Origin: Owenia fusiformis
Taxonomy: Eukaryota > Annelida > Polychaeta > Sabellida > Oweniidae
Assembly (NCBI GenBank): GCA_903813345.2
Contig: CAIIXF020000003.1
Location: forward strand, 4,921,815 to 4,985,814
Length of the DNA: 64,000 bases
Direction: 5' to 3'
This document shows positions 10,937 to 22,564 of this stretch, piece by piece. The notes under the pieces were generated by a model. It saw nothing but the letters and a program-made list of their open reading frames with translations. It was not told where the DNA came from and searched no databases. Both the position numbers and the translations under genes were made by a program. Position 1 is the first letter of the stretch; the number at the start of each line of letters is the position of its first letter.

Positions 10937-12903
10937 AGCAAATCGATACATCATGCATGCATTTAAGTCCCATATTAGTTAGTTGTTTGAGTAAGTACAT
11001 GTAGGCATTATATGATGTATGATATGGTATTGTAAAGAAACTATAGCAGTTTATTGTTTGATATATTCTATGGTACAAGTATACAGCACAGGTGAGGTAT
11101 AAGAGATGATGCTATTAAATTAAGGTAAGGGTATCAGGTGTAAATGTAAAGATAAAAGAGTATTAAGTGAGAAATAATAAAGTAAATGCAATGTAATAAA
11201 GCAAGTGAAATGATAATAAAGCAAGTGAAAAATAAAGAGAATATCTGGTTCCAATCAAGAGGATTAAAACACAGGTCTATTTAATGTACAAGTAGATCTG
11301 CGGATCCCAGGAAGATCAAACCTTAAAGAAAAGGTTAACCTAGGACAGCGTGCGACCTAGTCTGAGTTATTTAATGGCTAAAACCCCACATTACAAATGC
11401 AGTAATAAGACGTTGTTATCTGTGTATGTAATTGTGTAGCCAGTGTCTTAACGTCTAATTAAAGGGGCAGGTAGTGGCTCACGAATGCGGCAACCCCACC
11501 TTGCTGTCATTTATACAGTAAGGTAAGTCCAAGTTCTGACATAAGCACGTAGTACATATAGTGTGTAGAAGTGTTAGTTAGAATAACATATGTAGTTCAA
11601 GTGAAAGTAAAACAAATGTAGTCCAAGTGAAAGTGAAAGAAATGTAGTTCAAGTGAAATCCTAATGAAAAAGGATAAGACAGTGAGCCAAAATAAAAGTG
11701 TCAATATTGCATGGCCAACCCTGCTAATATTTTTAAATGTCTTAACCTGTAAACTAATAAAGTGTTAGGATTATTTACTAATATTTAGTATAGTGCCTTC
11801 TGGTAAATATAGTTACTGGGTGCAAACTACTTCCTGGGAGCTAGACACTAATTGGGACCAGTTAATTTGAGAATGACAACTTATAATAATCTTAATTGTT
11901 CAAAATATATAATTAATTAATCCTAAATTAAATATCTATGTACAACTTAAATTGAATTCATGGACTGCTACAGTCAGTTTACATTGTTTAAGAAGTTCAA
12001 TTGCAAGGGATTATTTGCCTTACTTCTCTTATACTTCATCAATGTGAGTTTCTCATTATTATTTAAATGTGCCAGACAAAGGTCATATACCAAAGCATTA
12101 TGGTAGAGATAAAGTTTGCACAAACAATTATGATGTGCATCATTAACAGTGTTTATAAACAAAACTTAGTAGAAAGGTAGGATTTAGTGCAAGTTACTTT
12201 TAACTAGATATGGTTATAATAGGCCATAAAAGATTTTTTTTCTCCTGTACATATGATTGTAATTTTTAACTCAAGAAAATACAGGATTGGATTGTGCCAA
12301 GTTGATAAGTTTTTACTGGCAACAGAATCATACGCGTAAAATTCTGTGCTGGTGCATAATGAGTGATCAATTACCTTTGTTGGTTGTTAATTGCAGTTTG
12401 GGTATTTTCAAAAAGAAATTGTCCTGTTTATAATTGTTTTATTGAGTTTAACAATTATTATGGTAGTTTATGATGATTTTAGTTAGATAAACAGTATGTA
12501 AATTGTAAAGTAGAGTATACAAATAGGTGTTTAAAAAAAATATATATATATGCGACCACTCTGAACACTAAATTGCTTAAAATAAGAATTGCTAGCAGAC
12601 AATTTGAAAGTTGGTAGACTTATGGCCTCAAAAATTATGGAGGAGTTATTAATCTTCTAACATGATGAATTTCTTGATTAATGAAAATTATGCTGAATTA
12701 TATTAACTCTGATAGTGCAACAACTACTATTATAAACAATGTGACTTTACTTCAGGAAGGAAGGACAATATGACACTCCTCATCTCCAGGCGATGACATC
12801 AACATTGGACGATGACATCAACGTTGGACGTTGATATAACATTTTAACATATTTTATACTTTGATAGAATTTAACATTACAGGTTATATATTTTTAACTT
12901 GGA
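10937..12903. other. Region downstream of the Gypsy pol, to the assembly gap
   Basis: This sequence is AT-rich with repeated short phrases of the type AAGTGAAA, ATAATAAAG and TGTAGTTCAAGTGAAA (11,160-11,240 and 11,580-11,660). These are typical of non-coding 3' regions of LTR elements. No open frame is convincing. It probably includes the 3' untranslated part of the Gypsy element, but its right boundary was not found. A TA dinucleotide run lies at 12,540-12,550. Confidence 0.4.
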
Positions 12904-13403
12904 NNNNNNNNNNNNNNNNNNNNNNNNNNNNNNNNNNNNNNNNNNNNNNNNNNNNNNNNNNNNNNNNNNNNNNNNNNNNNNNNNNNNNNNNNNNNNNNNN
13001 NNNNNNNNNNNNNNNNNNNNNNNNNNNNNNNNNNNNNNNNNNNNNNNNNNNNNNNNNNNNNNNNNNNNNNNNNNNNNNNNNNNNNNNNNNNNNNNNNNNN
13101 NNNNNNNNNNNNNNNNNNNNNNNNNNNNNNNNNNNNNNNNNNNNNNNNNNNNNNNNNNNNNNNNNNNNNNNNNNNNNNNNNNNNNNNNNNNNNNNNNNNN
13201 NNNNNNNNNNNNNNNNNNNNNNNNNNNNNNNNNNNNNNNNNNNNNNNNNNNNNNNNNNNNNNNNNNNNNNNNNNNNNNNNNNNNNNNNNNNNNNNNNNNN
13301 NNNNNNNNNNNNNNNNNNNNNNNNNNNNNNNNNNNNNNNNNNNNNNNNNNNNNNNNNNNNNNNNNNNNNNNNNNNNNNNNNNNNNNNNNNNNNNNNNNNN
13401 NNN
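12904..13403. other. Assembly gap (500 N)
   Basis: There are exactly 500 undetermined bases, a round number often used for gaps of unknown length. The gap abuts a tandem array on its right, so collapse of that array is the likely cause. Nothing can be annotated inside it. Confidence 0.98.
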
Positions 13404-13975
13404 CAATTGTTTTTGTTTTGTCACCATAAAAAGTATTGACACATTGCTGTACAATTGTTTTTGTTATGTCACGATAAAAAGTATTGACACATTGCTATAG
13501 ATTTCAATTGTTTTTGTTATGTCACCATAAAAAGTATTGGCACATTGCTTTAGTTTTCAATTGTTTTTGTTATGTCACGATAAAAAGTATTGACACATTG
13601 CTATAGTTTTCAATTGTTTTTGTTATGTCACGATAAAAAGTATTGACACATTGCTATAGTTTTCAATTGTTTTTGTTTTGTCACCATAAAAAGTATTGAC
13701 ACATTGCTGTACAATTATTTTTGTTTTGTCACGATAAAAAGTATTGACACATTGCTATAGTTTTCAATTGTTTTTGTTTTGTCACCATAAAAAGTATTGA
13801 CACATTGCTATAGATTTCAATTGTTTTTGTTATGTCACCATAAAAAGAATTGACACATTGCTATAGTTTTCAATTGTTTTTGTTATGTCACCCTAAAAAG
13901 TATTGACACATTGCTATAGTTTTCAATTGTTTTTGTTATGTCACCATAAAAAGTATTGACACATTTTTCGCTTGT
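13404..13975 (+). repeat. Tandem satellite, about 53-bp unit, 11 visible copies
   Basis: The unit begins CAATTGTTTTTGTTATGTCA and continues with a CGATAAAAAGTATTGACACATT-like half and a GCTATAGTTTT joint. Copies start near 13404, 13451, 13506, 13558, 13610, 13662, 13711, 13765, 13817, 13870 and 13922. Spacing is 47 to 55 bp because the joint between copies varies. Copies differ by single bases (CACCATAA or CACGATAA, GTTTTG or GTTATG). The array starts at the assembly gap, so its true length is unknown. It has no unique spacers and is not a CRISPR array. Confidence 0.92.
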
Positions 13976-15928
13976 CTGTGACCGGCGTTGGCGCCTAACA
14001 AATGGTTACACTTAATAAAATATTTTCACTCTATGCAAGTGTCAACATTTCTTCAAATATTTATGGTTTGCTTGTCTATCTGCTTTCAAATTTAACGTTT
14101 CAAATGCTGTATTCGGGTGTAAGGTATGTATTTGAAATGTAGGAATTTTTCACTTTTTGCATAACATGCGTTGGTGGAAACAATATGTATAAGTTGGATC
14201 AACCAAATTAATATAGATAGAATTAGATAGAACCGAATTTGGATTACATTAAATCTTAAGTGTGGGGCCATTCATTTAAAAATCATTGCCGAATATCAAC
14301 TATGTGGCGAAAGCAAAAATTCTTATCCCCGGGTGACTTACTGAAGTTACTGTCAATACAATAGGCTAGGAAATGACGGGTTCCTGTCTAAGTAAATGCT
14401 TCCTTCCTTATTTGTGACTGAGACCTAACTCGTCTAAAATCAGATTTTGACATTGCATTGAACACGTCAAATCGAATCAGGAAATACAGACAAAACGTTT
14501 ATTAGGTAGAGGAACTGGGGTCCCAAAGCTAGTGATAAGAGTATTCAAAGCTTATTAAGTTTACCAATCAGTGGCAAATAGGTTTCCGAAAGACCAGTAA
14601 TGGAGTTAAGGGTGCTCTGATCGGGAAAATTGCTCGTTGCTGTTTCCGATTTGATTTGTGATCCGATGTTGTCAGTTCTCTGGTATGTGATTGTGCACTG
14701 AAACAATATTCTCTCTTAACATTTCGGCTAAAAATCTGGTTAAAATTGTGTATCGCCCTTTGTGAAATCATGAAATGTGTAATATATATAAATAACAGTT
14801 TTCTTTTGACTACATGCCTTGCAATCGTGCAGAGTTTGGTTTGATGTCTAATGATCTATCAGGAAACCATTCATTGCAAAGAAATGCTAAAGATAAAAGA
14901 TACCATAGAAATTAATAAGCAAGAAGAAACTAATCATTTGGAGAACAATTTTGAGTATTGTTATAGTACGTATACTGTTTATCTAATACATGCATGGCTT
15001 AATTTCAGTGTTCCAATCCGATTTGCAGAAGCATAACAGACAGAGGTCTGTCCCCATCATATTGAAATTCGAATAACACCTTACATCCGGGTGAGAAACA
15101 CCTTCATATTGTGATGACAGTTCACTGCGCGGTGTTATATTAGAACCTCTGACTCGTATTGTATCATTATAATTTCCTTAAATCAAAAATCGAAGTCATT
15201 ACGGAAACTCTCGTTTAGTGAATACTCTGAATCCGGAAATGTTTGCAAAGATCTGCCATTATATTTATCTATGGATGCCATATAGTGGCTTTGTACGGTC
15301 CGATTACACACAGTATATAGGGTGATCCCTAAGGATTCCTTGCAATTAATTATACACTGCACCAAGTTTTTTAATCGTATTGTTCAAATATTGCCTCTCA
15401 TTTATTATAAAAGGCAACGGAACTGTTGGAATTCTACTCTTTATAGCTGTAACTTTTTATTTCAATCTAATTTAATTTTCCTTGGTATGACACATCAAAA
15501 ATGAAGGGATGCATATTATGAAGTTGCTCTATTACTATGACTATATATTACTATTTCTTAATAAGGCTATTCCTATATATGGCTGCATCACTAACTCACT
15601 CCTTGTGGACAGCTCTTAAGGTCAACTGCTAGAATTGTATATATTTGAATGAAACCGAAGGCCGAGGTCAATAATACTTCAATGGCCAATTTTGAACTTA
15701 CCGGTCTGAAGAATTTCACGATAATATATATTTGTTATGATAATGACTTTCATTGTTTAAAAACGAACACACCAGTTTTTTATTTCGAAAACTGGAAAAG
15801 CATGTTTGTTAGACAGTCTCAGTATTCTCTTATATAGTTCATGGTACGACTCCAGAATTTGAAGGATCTGTAGGACGCTATATCGGGCAGTAACATTTGA
15901 ATGGGAGCTATTTGAAAAAGGAATGACC
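13976..15928. other. No gene seen
   Basis: The sequence is AT-rich with only short open frames (61-67 codons) that have no recognisable motif or splice context. I see no complete mobile element. It may be an intron or upstream sequence of the ERG-like gene whose last exon is at 21,016, but no upstream exon was identified. Confidence 0.4.
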
Positions 15929-15933
15929 TAGTT

Positions 15934-17105
15934 CAGACCTGCCAACCTCCCGTTTTTTACGGGAATCTCCCGTAAAATATTTGTTTTTCCGTGAAAATAA
16001 CAACACTCCCGTACCGTTTTTTCCCGTAAACTCCCGTACCGTATTTCTCTTAAAATCTCTCGTATTTTTTTCTAAAAATCTCCCGTATTTTTGCTGAAAT
16101 CTACCGTATTTTTAGAGGAATAAATCTGACAAGTCTGTTACCTATATTATTGGAGTCGCACTACATTTTATTTTCACTTTCGCGGTCAGGAAAATGTATA
16201 AATCGTTTGTAATTTAAAAACTGAGCAAACAAACCCTCATAATACTAGTACTTGTTCTGGGCCACCTTTCATGTAAGTAAGCAATTCAATCATCAGTCTT
16301 ATTCCTCAATATAATTTTTGTCATATTGTTTTGACTCAGCAATCATCTTGATCCACAAAGTTTCATTTGCTCCAACTTGTATTATTTACCTTGGAAGTCG
16401 CAAAGGCTCAGCGATGGCGAGTATACACAGATTGCCTCATTTAAGGAAGGTAAGAATCAAAATATTTAACTCAGAAAATACCTTTTTTCACAAATCTACC
16501 ACTGAACTACTATTTTTTCATCTACCGTAAAACTCCAGTTTTTTCAAAAGTCTACAACAAAAACTCCCATTTTTCCAAAATTCTCTCGCAAAAACTCTCG
16601 TTTTTCAAAAGTCGACCGCAAAATCTCCAGTTTTTTCAAAAACTTCCTGCAAAAACTCCCATTTTTTCAAAGGCCCACCGCTTTTTCAAAAATATCCCGC
16701 TAAAACTACAGTTTACAAGAATTTCCCCCTAAAACTCCCGTTTTTCAAAAAAACTCACGCAAAAACCAAAGTTTTTTTCGAAAATTACCAGATTTTATAA
16801 AATTGACCGCAAAAAACTACTGCTTTCTAAGAAAAAAACTGGAGATAATCCGCAAAATCTTCCGTAAAAACTACTATTTTATTTCAAATCTACCGTAAAA
16901 CTCCTGTTCTTTTCAAAATCTATACCTACCGGAAAACTCCCGTTTTCGGAATCCATTGTAAAAACTACCGTTTTTTATAAAAAATCTACCAAAAACCACT
17001 GCATTTTAAAAAAAAGCGTTTTTACGGAATTTGGGGAAAATCTCCCGTAAATGTACCGCAGTTTTTTAAAAATCTTTCATTTTTCATTTTATGTTGGTAA
17101 GTCTG
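15934..17105. mobile_element. Non-autonomous DNA element with CTCCCG/poly-T array and 5-bp TSD
   Basis: The left end reads CAGACCTGCCAACCTCCCG and the reverse complement of the right end reads CAGACTTACCAACA. The 5-bp sequence TAGTT flanks both ends (15,929-15,933 and 17,106-17,110), which supports a transposition event. The interior is mostly repeated phrases such as AACTCCCGTTTTTTCAAAAA and CTACCGTAAAA at roughly 20 to 35 bp intervals. A unique stretch of about 400 bp lies at 16,090-16,500. No transposase is encoded. A hAT-like or other cut-and-paste family with 5-bp TSDs is possible; the superfamily is not settled. Confidence 0.65.
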
Positions 17106-17110
17106 TAGTT

Positions 17111-17740
17111 TGTATGATACTAGTCATATTTAAATATTTGTTTAACAATGCACTTAACTGTATAATTATGTCTTGTAATTGATTTTGTGAGAACACAATA
17201 AAATCTTAAATCTTATTTAAGGAGGGGTATACGTCTTTATTTTTAAAAATACTATTTGCTGAAAATTTCATTCAAACTTTTATACATTTGATAGGACACA
17301 GACCGTTAAGTAATCTAAGCAGACATACAATAAATTAGCTTATCACAATGTAAAAATTAATTATAATTGTACTGTCAAAGCCCCCATATAAAGCTTAAAC
17401 CACTTTGACTTATATCAAAGTGTGATATGTGAAACTTTTTTTAATTTCAAAAAGTGGTTTTTGAGGGACTTTTTGTTCGAAAAATCGTGAATTTATTTAA
17501 AACTAATTAACTTGAATTTTAAAGTGCTCATTTTACCATGTATAACGTTGCATTTAGTGATTTTAAAATATGGTAATTTGGTCATAACTTTTTTATTTCT
17601 CATCCAATTTACCTCAAATTTTGTATGGGGCAACATTTGCCGAATGTCATTTACGACGTCATAACATAGTGTGACGTCACCAACGCACATCCGCCATCTT
17701 AGTTGATGGATTAAGGTTCAAATTTTATACGCTGATAAAG
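17111..17740. other. No gene seen
   Basis: This AT-rich stretch between two repeats has a 65-codon minus-strand frame (17,493-17,690) without recognisable features. Confidence 0.35.
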
Positions 17741-18028
17741 GAGCTAGGCCGAAGAAGAGATTTTTAGAATGCCGGCTGCTAAATACCAAAATGGCGCCCA
17801 TTTTTCGTAAAAACGTAATCTTTGATAACTCAAATACTAGGATTTGGTTCAAATTTTATATACTGATGCCCAGAGACAAAGAAGCTACCCCGAAGAAGAC
17901 ATTTTCAAAATGGCTGCTAAATATTAAAATGGCGGCCATTTGTCATAAAAATGTAATCTTTGATAACTCAAATAGAAGTGAATGGATTTTATTAATTTTT
18001 TCGTAAAAAAGGAATGTTATCTTTGATG

Positions 18029-18997
18029 TCTATGTCTATGTCAATAATCTGCAAAAGGCTAATAAGCCCATATAAAGCAGATATATAATTTAACAGTGAT
18101 AGAATTTGAATAGAATATAATTTAAAACCTTAACATTTAAAAATAGATCTATGGTTTACAACTCATTTTAAAATTGAAAGGAACCTTCCTGTTTGGCCCC
18201 TGTACCCCCCTAGGAAGTCCCTTTATTTTGAAATACCCTGGGGCGACTGTCAGGCTACCGCGTTGACATCACCCCCCTTTACCAGTAGTGCAGGCTTGTT
18301 GCTGTGCACTGGGGACCTTTTACATTAAAACATAGATCTATATTAAAAACACACCTATAATTGCAGTTATTGACATAGGCATAGTATGATGATTAAAAAC
18401 TACTTAGACTGTCACAGTCTAAGATGTCACCAGGTAGAGTGTTCCATTTAGCTATTGTCCTAGGGAAATAGCTAAATTTGTATGCATCCGTTCTAGTTGA
18501 TGGTTGTATGAACTTAGAAGGATGATACAACCTAGTGTTGGTATTGATCTGTTGTCGGAAGTATGGAGGCACGTCGATGGCTGCTAGGTTCTGCTTTCCT
18601 TTGTAGAAGAGGAAAACTCTAGCAGCCTCTCGACGCTCCTTCAGTGGCTCCCACTGTAGGTCTTGAAGAGCTTTGGTGACGCAGCCTGGTTCCCTCGAGT
18701 GACATTTGGTTACAAACCTAGCTGCTCTTCTCTGTACCTGTTCCAACATATCAATATCTTTTTGTCGGTATGGATCCCATGCCGAGCTGGCATACTCTAA
18801 ATTAGGCAGGACTAGTGACTTGTACGCCTGAACCTTCACTTTTTCAGGGCATTGATGGAGGTTGCGCCTGAGGAATCCAAGCACCTTGTTGGCTTTGGAT
18901 ACAATATTTTGAATATGTGTAGTCCAGTGTAAGTTATTTGTGATGTCAATACCTAGGTATGGGATATACCTAGGTATGATAACGCAAATGCTCTTAG
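18029..18997 (-). mobile_element. 5'-truncated LINE (non-LTR retrotransposon)
   Basis: A LINE copy on the minus strand is flanked by the 6-bp direct repeat TTGATG (18,023-18,028 and 18,998-19,003), a plausible target-site duplication inside an ATGGCGGC repeat. Its 5' end is truncated within the reverse transcriptase region. Its 3' end has short tandem units of the type GACATA, seen as TCTATGTCTATGTC on the plus strand at 18,029-18,042, as in many CR1-like or related LINEs that end in a microsatellite. About 360 bp of 3' untranslated sequence follows the stop codon. Confidence 0.75.
18393..18990 (-). pseudogene. LINE reverse transcriptase, C-terminal part (5' truncated)
   Basis: About 200 residues are open and match the end of a LINE reverse transcriptase and the region after it. 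In order these are IPYLGIDITNNLHWTTHI, KANKVLGFLRRNLHQCPEKV, LPNLEYASSAWDPY, QVQRRAARFVT, and a C-terminal FPRTIAKWNTLPGDIL. This is the well-known pattern YLGV.I...L.W..HI...KA...LGFLRRNL...EYA..VWDP......QRRAARFV. The catalytic YVDD part and the endonuclease lie upstream and are absent because of 5' truncation. The open frame implies a fairly recent insertion. It cannot encode an active enzyme. Confidence 0.85.
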
Positions 18998-19110
18998 TTG
19001 ATGGATATGGTTTACATTTTATATGTTGATGCCTATGGACAATCAAGCTCTGCTCAAGAGGGAATTTTCAAGATGGCCACTTATAAGCAAAATATGTTTT
19101 GTTCGGTGGG

Positions 19111-19686
19111 ATTTGCTACTCCATGGAGTTTATAGTTCTATGTATATTCAACTGCAACTTTAAAAATATATGTTTTGTATTTATATTGTTTACATAGCAA
19201 ACATTTTACTACTTGTGTCTGTTTTTACTTAAAGAAAAACTGATAGAAATATGGCAGGTTACTCTCTTCATTTCAATATGCAAAATTATGTTTTTCTAGT
19301 GAGGTTCCACTAGATTTTTATAAAGTCATAAAAACGTAGCCATTATACTACATATACCATTATTTTAAGTTCAATTGCATTATTATGCATTATATTGGGC
19401 CGGACCAGGTAATATAATTTGCCCCATTAAGCATTCTTTTCTCCCAAAATAACAGAAATAACATGGACTAATAGCTAAAATGTTAACAGTATTCCAATAC
19501 TACTAGTAACTGTCAACAATACATCAGTAATTGCAGTAAATAGTAACCTTGTAAAGGTCAACAGTTTGTGAACTGTCCTCAGTTACCCAGATGCGAGTGT
19601 GTAGTTACCAGTTTCACCACCAGGTGGCTGATTCGGGTTAATTAACGTGACAGGTATATTAGAAAGTTCAACAAAAATATGTCTAG
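19111..19686. other. No gene seen
   Basis: AT-rich sequence between the split ATGGCGGC repeat and the mariner element. I see no coding or structural feature. Confidence 0.35.
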
Positions 19687-20658
19687 TACAGGGTGACCCC
19701 AAAAAATGCAACCCTCCATTTCTTCAATATTTTTCTTAAATGGAGGTTAATTTCGCTGAAATTTGGCACACAGGAACTTCATTCAATGTGGGATCCTCTG
19801 ACAAAGTTTCAGTAATCATAGTCTTGATAGAGTTATAGTCATTCCAAAATATGCTCCTCATGTCCATTTCCAATGTTAGGTTTTCGGATGAATCACATTA
19901 CCTTCTTTCTGAACATGTAAACTCAAGAAATAATGTGTTCTGGGATCACAAATTCCAGATGTTGTGCTTCAAAGACCCCTTCATTCTGTTAAATGCACAG
20001 CTTGGGCTGCCAATTTCCAAACATGAATTCATCAGCCCCTTTTGGTTTGAGGTTGATAATGGCAACACTGTTACTGTTAACACACAGCGCAATATTGGCG
20101 TTCCCAGGAAATTCTAGGCAGTTCTAGAGTGACATAGAGGCTTCAATAGACAAGAACAGTGGTTCTAGAAGGATGGAGCTACTCCTCCCACTTCTAATGA
20201 TAGCATAGCCTGGTTCACTAGTCATTTCTATGAGAAGATTATCTCTCCTAGGACGGAGAGCCCATGGTCATCCCACAGTCTTGATCTCAATGCCCCTGAC
20301 TTCAATATATGGGGTTATTTAAAGGATAATGTGTATGAAAATAACCCTACCGCAATTGCAGAACTCCAACAAGCAATGGCTGCAAAATTTGAGCCATACC
20401 CATGAGGAAGAATGCATCCGTGTTAATATGAATAGTTTTCCTTGAACACTGCAAGTTTGTTTTCAGCGAAATTGACGACATCTGGAGCATATTTTGAAAC
20501 AACCATAACTTTATCAATATAAGGCTATGATTATTAAGACTTTGCCAGAGGATCCCACATTGAATGAAGTCCTTGTGTGCCAAATCTCAGAGCAATTTAC
20601 CTCCATTTAAGAAAAACATTGAAGAAATGGAGGGTTGCATTTTTTGGGTCACCCTGTA
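19687..20658 (+). mobile_element. Decayed mariner-like DNA transposon with long terminal inverted repeats
   Basis: The two ends are inverted copies starting TACAGGGTGACCC and AAAAATGCAACCCTCCATTT. They are alike for roughly 160 bp (19,687-19,850 and 20,497-20,658) with a few mismatches. TA is present at both outer ends, the target site duplicated by Tc1/mariner transposases. The total length of about 970 bp is short for an autonomous mariner. The interior encodes a broken transposase (see 19,870-20,390). Confidence 0.85.
19870..20390 (+). pseudogene. mariner transposase remnant
   Basis: The frame contains FSDESHYLLSEHVNSRNNVF, which fits the block around the second-to-last catalytic segment of mariner-type DDE transposases (FSDE.HF.L.G.VN.QN.R.W). 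Further on are NGNTVTVNTQR, then after stops and shifts KDGATPPTS, and finally SLDLNAPDFNIWGYLKDNVY, corresponding to the family pattern SPDLTPCDFFLWGYLK..VY. Stops interrupt it after RKF at about 20,115, and the first catalytic aspartate region is missing. The copy is dead. Its long terminal repeats mean it could once have been moved in trans. Confidence 0.8.
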
Positions 20659-21015
20659 AAAGAAAATATTATCTGCCCAACACAAGAAAAGATATTTCAC
20701 TTTTTGTGATTTTGTAACATGGGGTCACATTTTCAAAGAAGATTTAAAAGTTTTCAAAGTTGGTAAATACTTTTTTAAACCACATTCTCGAGATGCAATT
20801 TTACATCAAGGTAGAATACAAATATGATATCCCTTTAACTAAATTTTGAATATCTAATGAAGTAAATCATGATTTTTTTTAATCGCATCTATTATATTGT
20901 TAACGTTTAATGAATCAATTCAACCAATCAAGAGTTTGGACAATGTTGTTGGATGTCTAGTGATATTTTCTGAGTACTCATTTACTAATCTACTCATTGA
21001 AACATGTACTTTCAG
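20659..21015 (+). other. Intron sequence upstream of the ERG-like last exon
   Basis: The intron end is well formed. TTTACTAATC at about 20,982 holds a TACTAAT branch-point-like heptamer. It is followed by a short pyrimidine stretch and the acceptor TACTTTCAG ending at 21,015. No upstream exon was found in the window. Confidence 0.55.
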
Positions 21016-21614
21016 ATCCGTACCAGTTGTTTGGACCTATGTCAAGTCGACTTAGTAACTCAGGCAGTGGACAGATACAACTCTGGCAGTTCCTTCTTGA
21101 ACTGCTCTCAGATAGCTCTAACGCCAACTGCATCACGTGGGAGGGCACCAATGGCGAGTTCAAACTTGTTGACCCAGATGAGACAGCTAGGAGGTGGGGT
21201 GAACGAAAAAGCAAGCCAAATATGAACTATGATAAACTAAGCAGGGCTCTTAGATATTACTATGACAAGAACATTATGACCAAGGTCCATGGCAAGAGGT
21301 ATGCTTATAAGTTTGACTTTGGAGGGATCGCTCAAAATATGCAGCCCCAATCCACAGATCCTTCTACATATAAGTACCAATCAGACTTGTTGATGTCAAG
21401 TTACTATCACAACAACCATAATTCAAAATTAAATTTCATGAATGCACATGCACCAATACCTGTTACAACATCCGGGTTTTTTCACTCTGGTTCTTCCTAT
21501 TGGTCAACAGCCAACGCGGCTCATGCTGGACTGTATCCGAATATATCAAACCATGGACTACATTCTTCTCCGCACCACGGACAATTGTCCTCGCATTTAA
21601 ATCCCTATTATTAA
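21016..21614 (+). CDS. ERG: ERG/FLI1-type ETS transcription factor, last coding exon
   Basis: The exon encodes a nuclear winged-helix transcription factor that binds GGA(A/T) sites. It starts after TTTCAG at 21,015 in phase 1 and ends with a TAA at 21,614, giving about 200 residues. The first residues read [20 protein letters not shown], matching the segment just before the ETS domain in vertebrate ERG and FLI1 ([20 protein letters not shown]). The ETS domain is at 21,072-21,320, with [32 protein letters not shown] and the recognition helix [15 protein letters not shown] carrying the two DNA-contacting arginines. It continues with GIAQNMQP, where the Ile is as in ERG/FLI1. The C-terminal tail ends LSSHLNPYY, like the SHLGTYY end of ERG. 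The PNT domain and other 5' exons must lie upstream, possibly outside the window. ERG and FLI1 cannot be separated for an invertebrate gene. The gene is tail to tail with the FEV-like gene at 37.9-43.3 kb. Confidence 0.93.
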
Positions 21615-22559
21615 GATATTATTACCACCTTGCCGGGCTAGTTCTAGGGGTTTTAGTGCTAGTTTATAAGGCATTCATTTTACTATATGACTTGAGCAAT
21701 ATGTGATGTCATAGTGGCGGTCAATATAGCCGGTCAAGAATGTATCTAATGACCGGCAATTTTCCCCGGAAAATTAGATAACGTTCAGTGCGTTAGATTT
21801 TCTTGCTGTTTCAGTCCTGGTCATTAACGGTGGTAATAATACCAATAACTTCCTTTCGACGGGCAATATAGTGAGATATTGGACCGAGGGCCGAAAGCCC
21901 AAGGTCAGACACTCCTTTAGTTATTGGTATCATATGTTCGAAATGAAATGGAACATCTATCCGAACCTCATTGGAACAAAACGACATAAAAACAACGTGT
22001 TTAGGTATCTCAACATTGTAATTGTACAAAGGAAAGTTTGATTGATTTTAAAAAAGTATCTTGTTAATGAAATATAAGGTTTATCTTAATTTTTAACTAT
22101 ATTGGGGGATTTTGTTATAGGTTTTTGCATACTTTTTGTTAAATCGATCAAAATTTCCTTTGTATTTGAGAGGTCTAAGAAAATGTTGTATATGCTATTT
22201 TGTTCCAACGAGGTTTGGAAAGACATTTTATTTCATTCTTCAAGAATTGGTAGATAGGAACAAAAACAATTGCACTAAAAACAGTTATACACGTATAAAT
22301 ATATATAAATAATTTTTGCATTAAATTGTTGCCAATCGGTCAACATTGCAAAACATAAAGGACCGTGTTTTTTACAGAATGTTTTCAATAATTGGTTTAA
22401 GAGAAAAACATTGTTGAATTCAGTTCACCATATCGATACCCATCCTTTTAAAAATGTAATAATTTACATTCCTCGGAAACCTGATGTACACGCAACCAAT
22501 ATTCATTGGTCATTGCACTTGTCCATTTGTTTGTGAATGGCAAACAATTGCAAATCAAT
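21615..22559 (+). other. Presumed 3' UTR and downstream of the ERG-like gene
   Basis: No further coding sequence is visible. A moderately GC-rich block at 21,710-21,960 has the inverted motif ACCAATAAC / GTTATTGGT and the phrase GACCGGCAATTTTCCCCGGA, perhaps an old inserted element. Candidate poly(A) signals are ATTAAA near 22,321 and AATAAA near 22,912. I cannot tell which is used. Confidence 0.35.
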
Positions 22560-22564
22560 TAATG

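Larger units (their letters stand above)
17760..19110 (-). repeat. ATGGCGGC-rich interspersed repeat, copy 3, split by a LINE
   Basis: Phrases such as AAAATGGCGGCCATTT, GTAATCTTTGATAACTCAAA and TTTTATATGTTGATGCC occur on both sides of the LINE at 18,029-18,997. They match the units of the copy at 59,880-60,990. The right end contains GTTCGGTGGGATTTGCTAC, which is the reverse complement of the start of that copy (GTAGCAAATCCCACCGAAC). The repeat is therefore older than the LINE insertion inside it. Confidence 0.65.

Noticed and set aside
10937-12900. 3' LTR of the Gypsy element
   Set aside because: No segment of this region was found repeated upstream of gag, so I could not support an LTR call.
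12861-13454. Open frames across the N gap
   Set aside because: They consist almost entirely of undetermined bases.
13404-13975. CRISPR-like array
   Set aside because: The units are contiguous tandem copies without unique spacers, in an animal genome.
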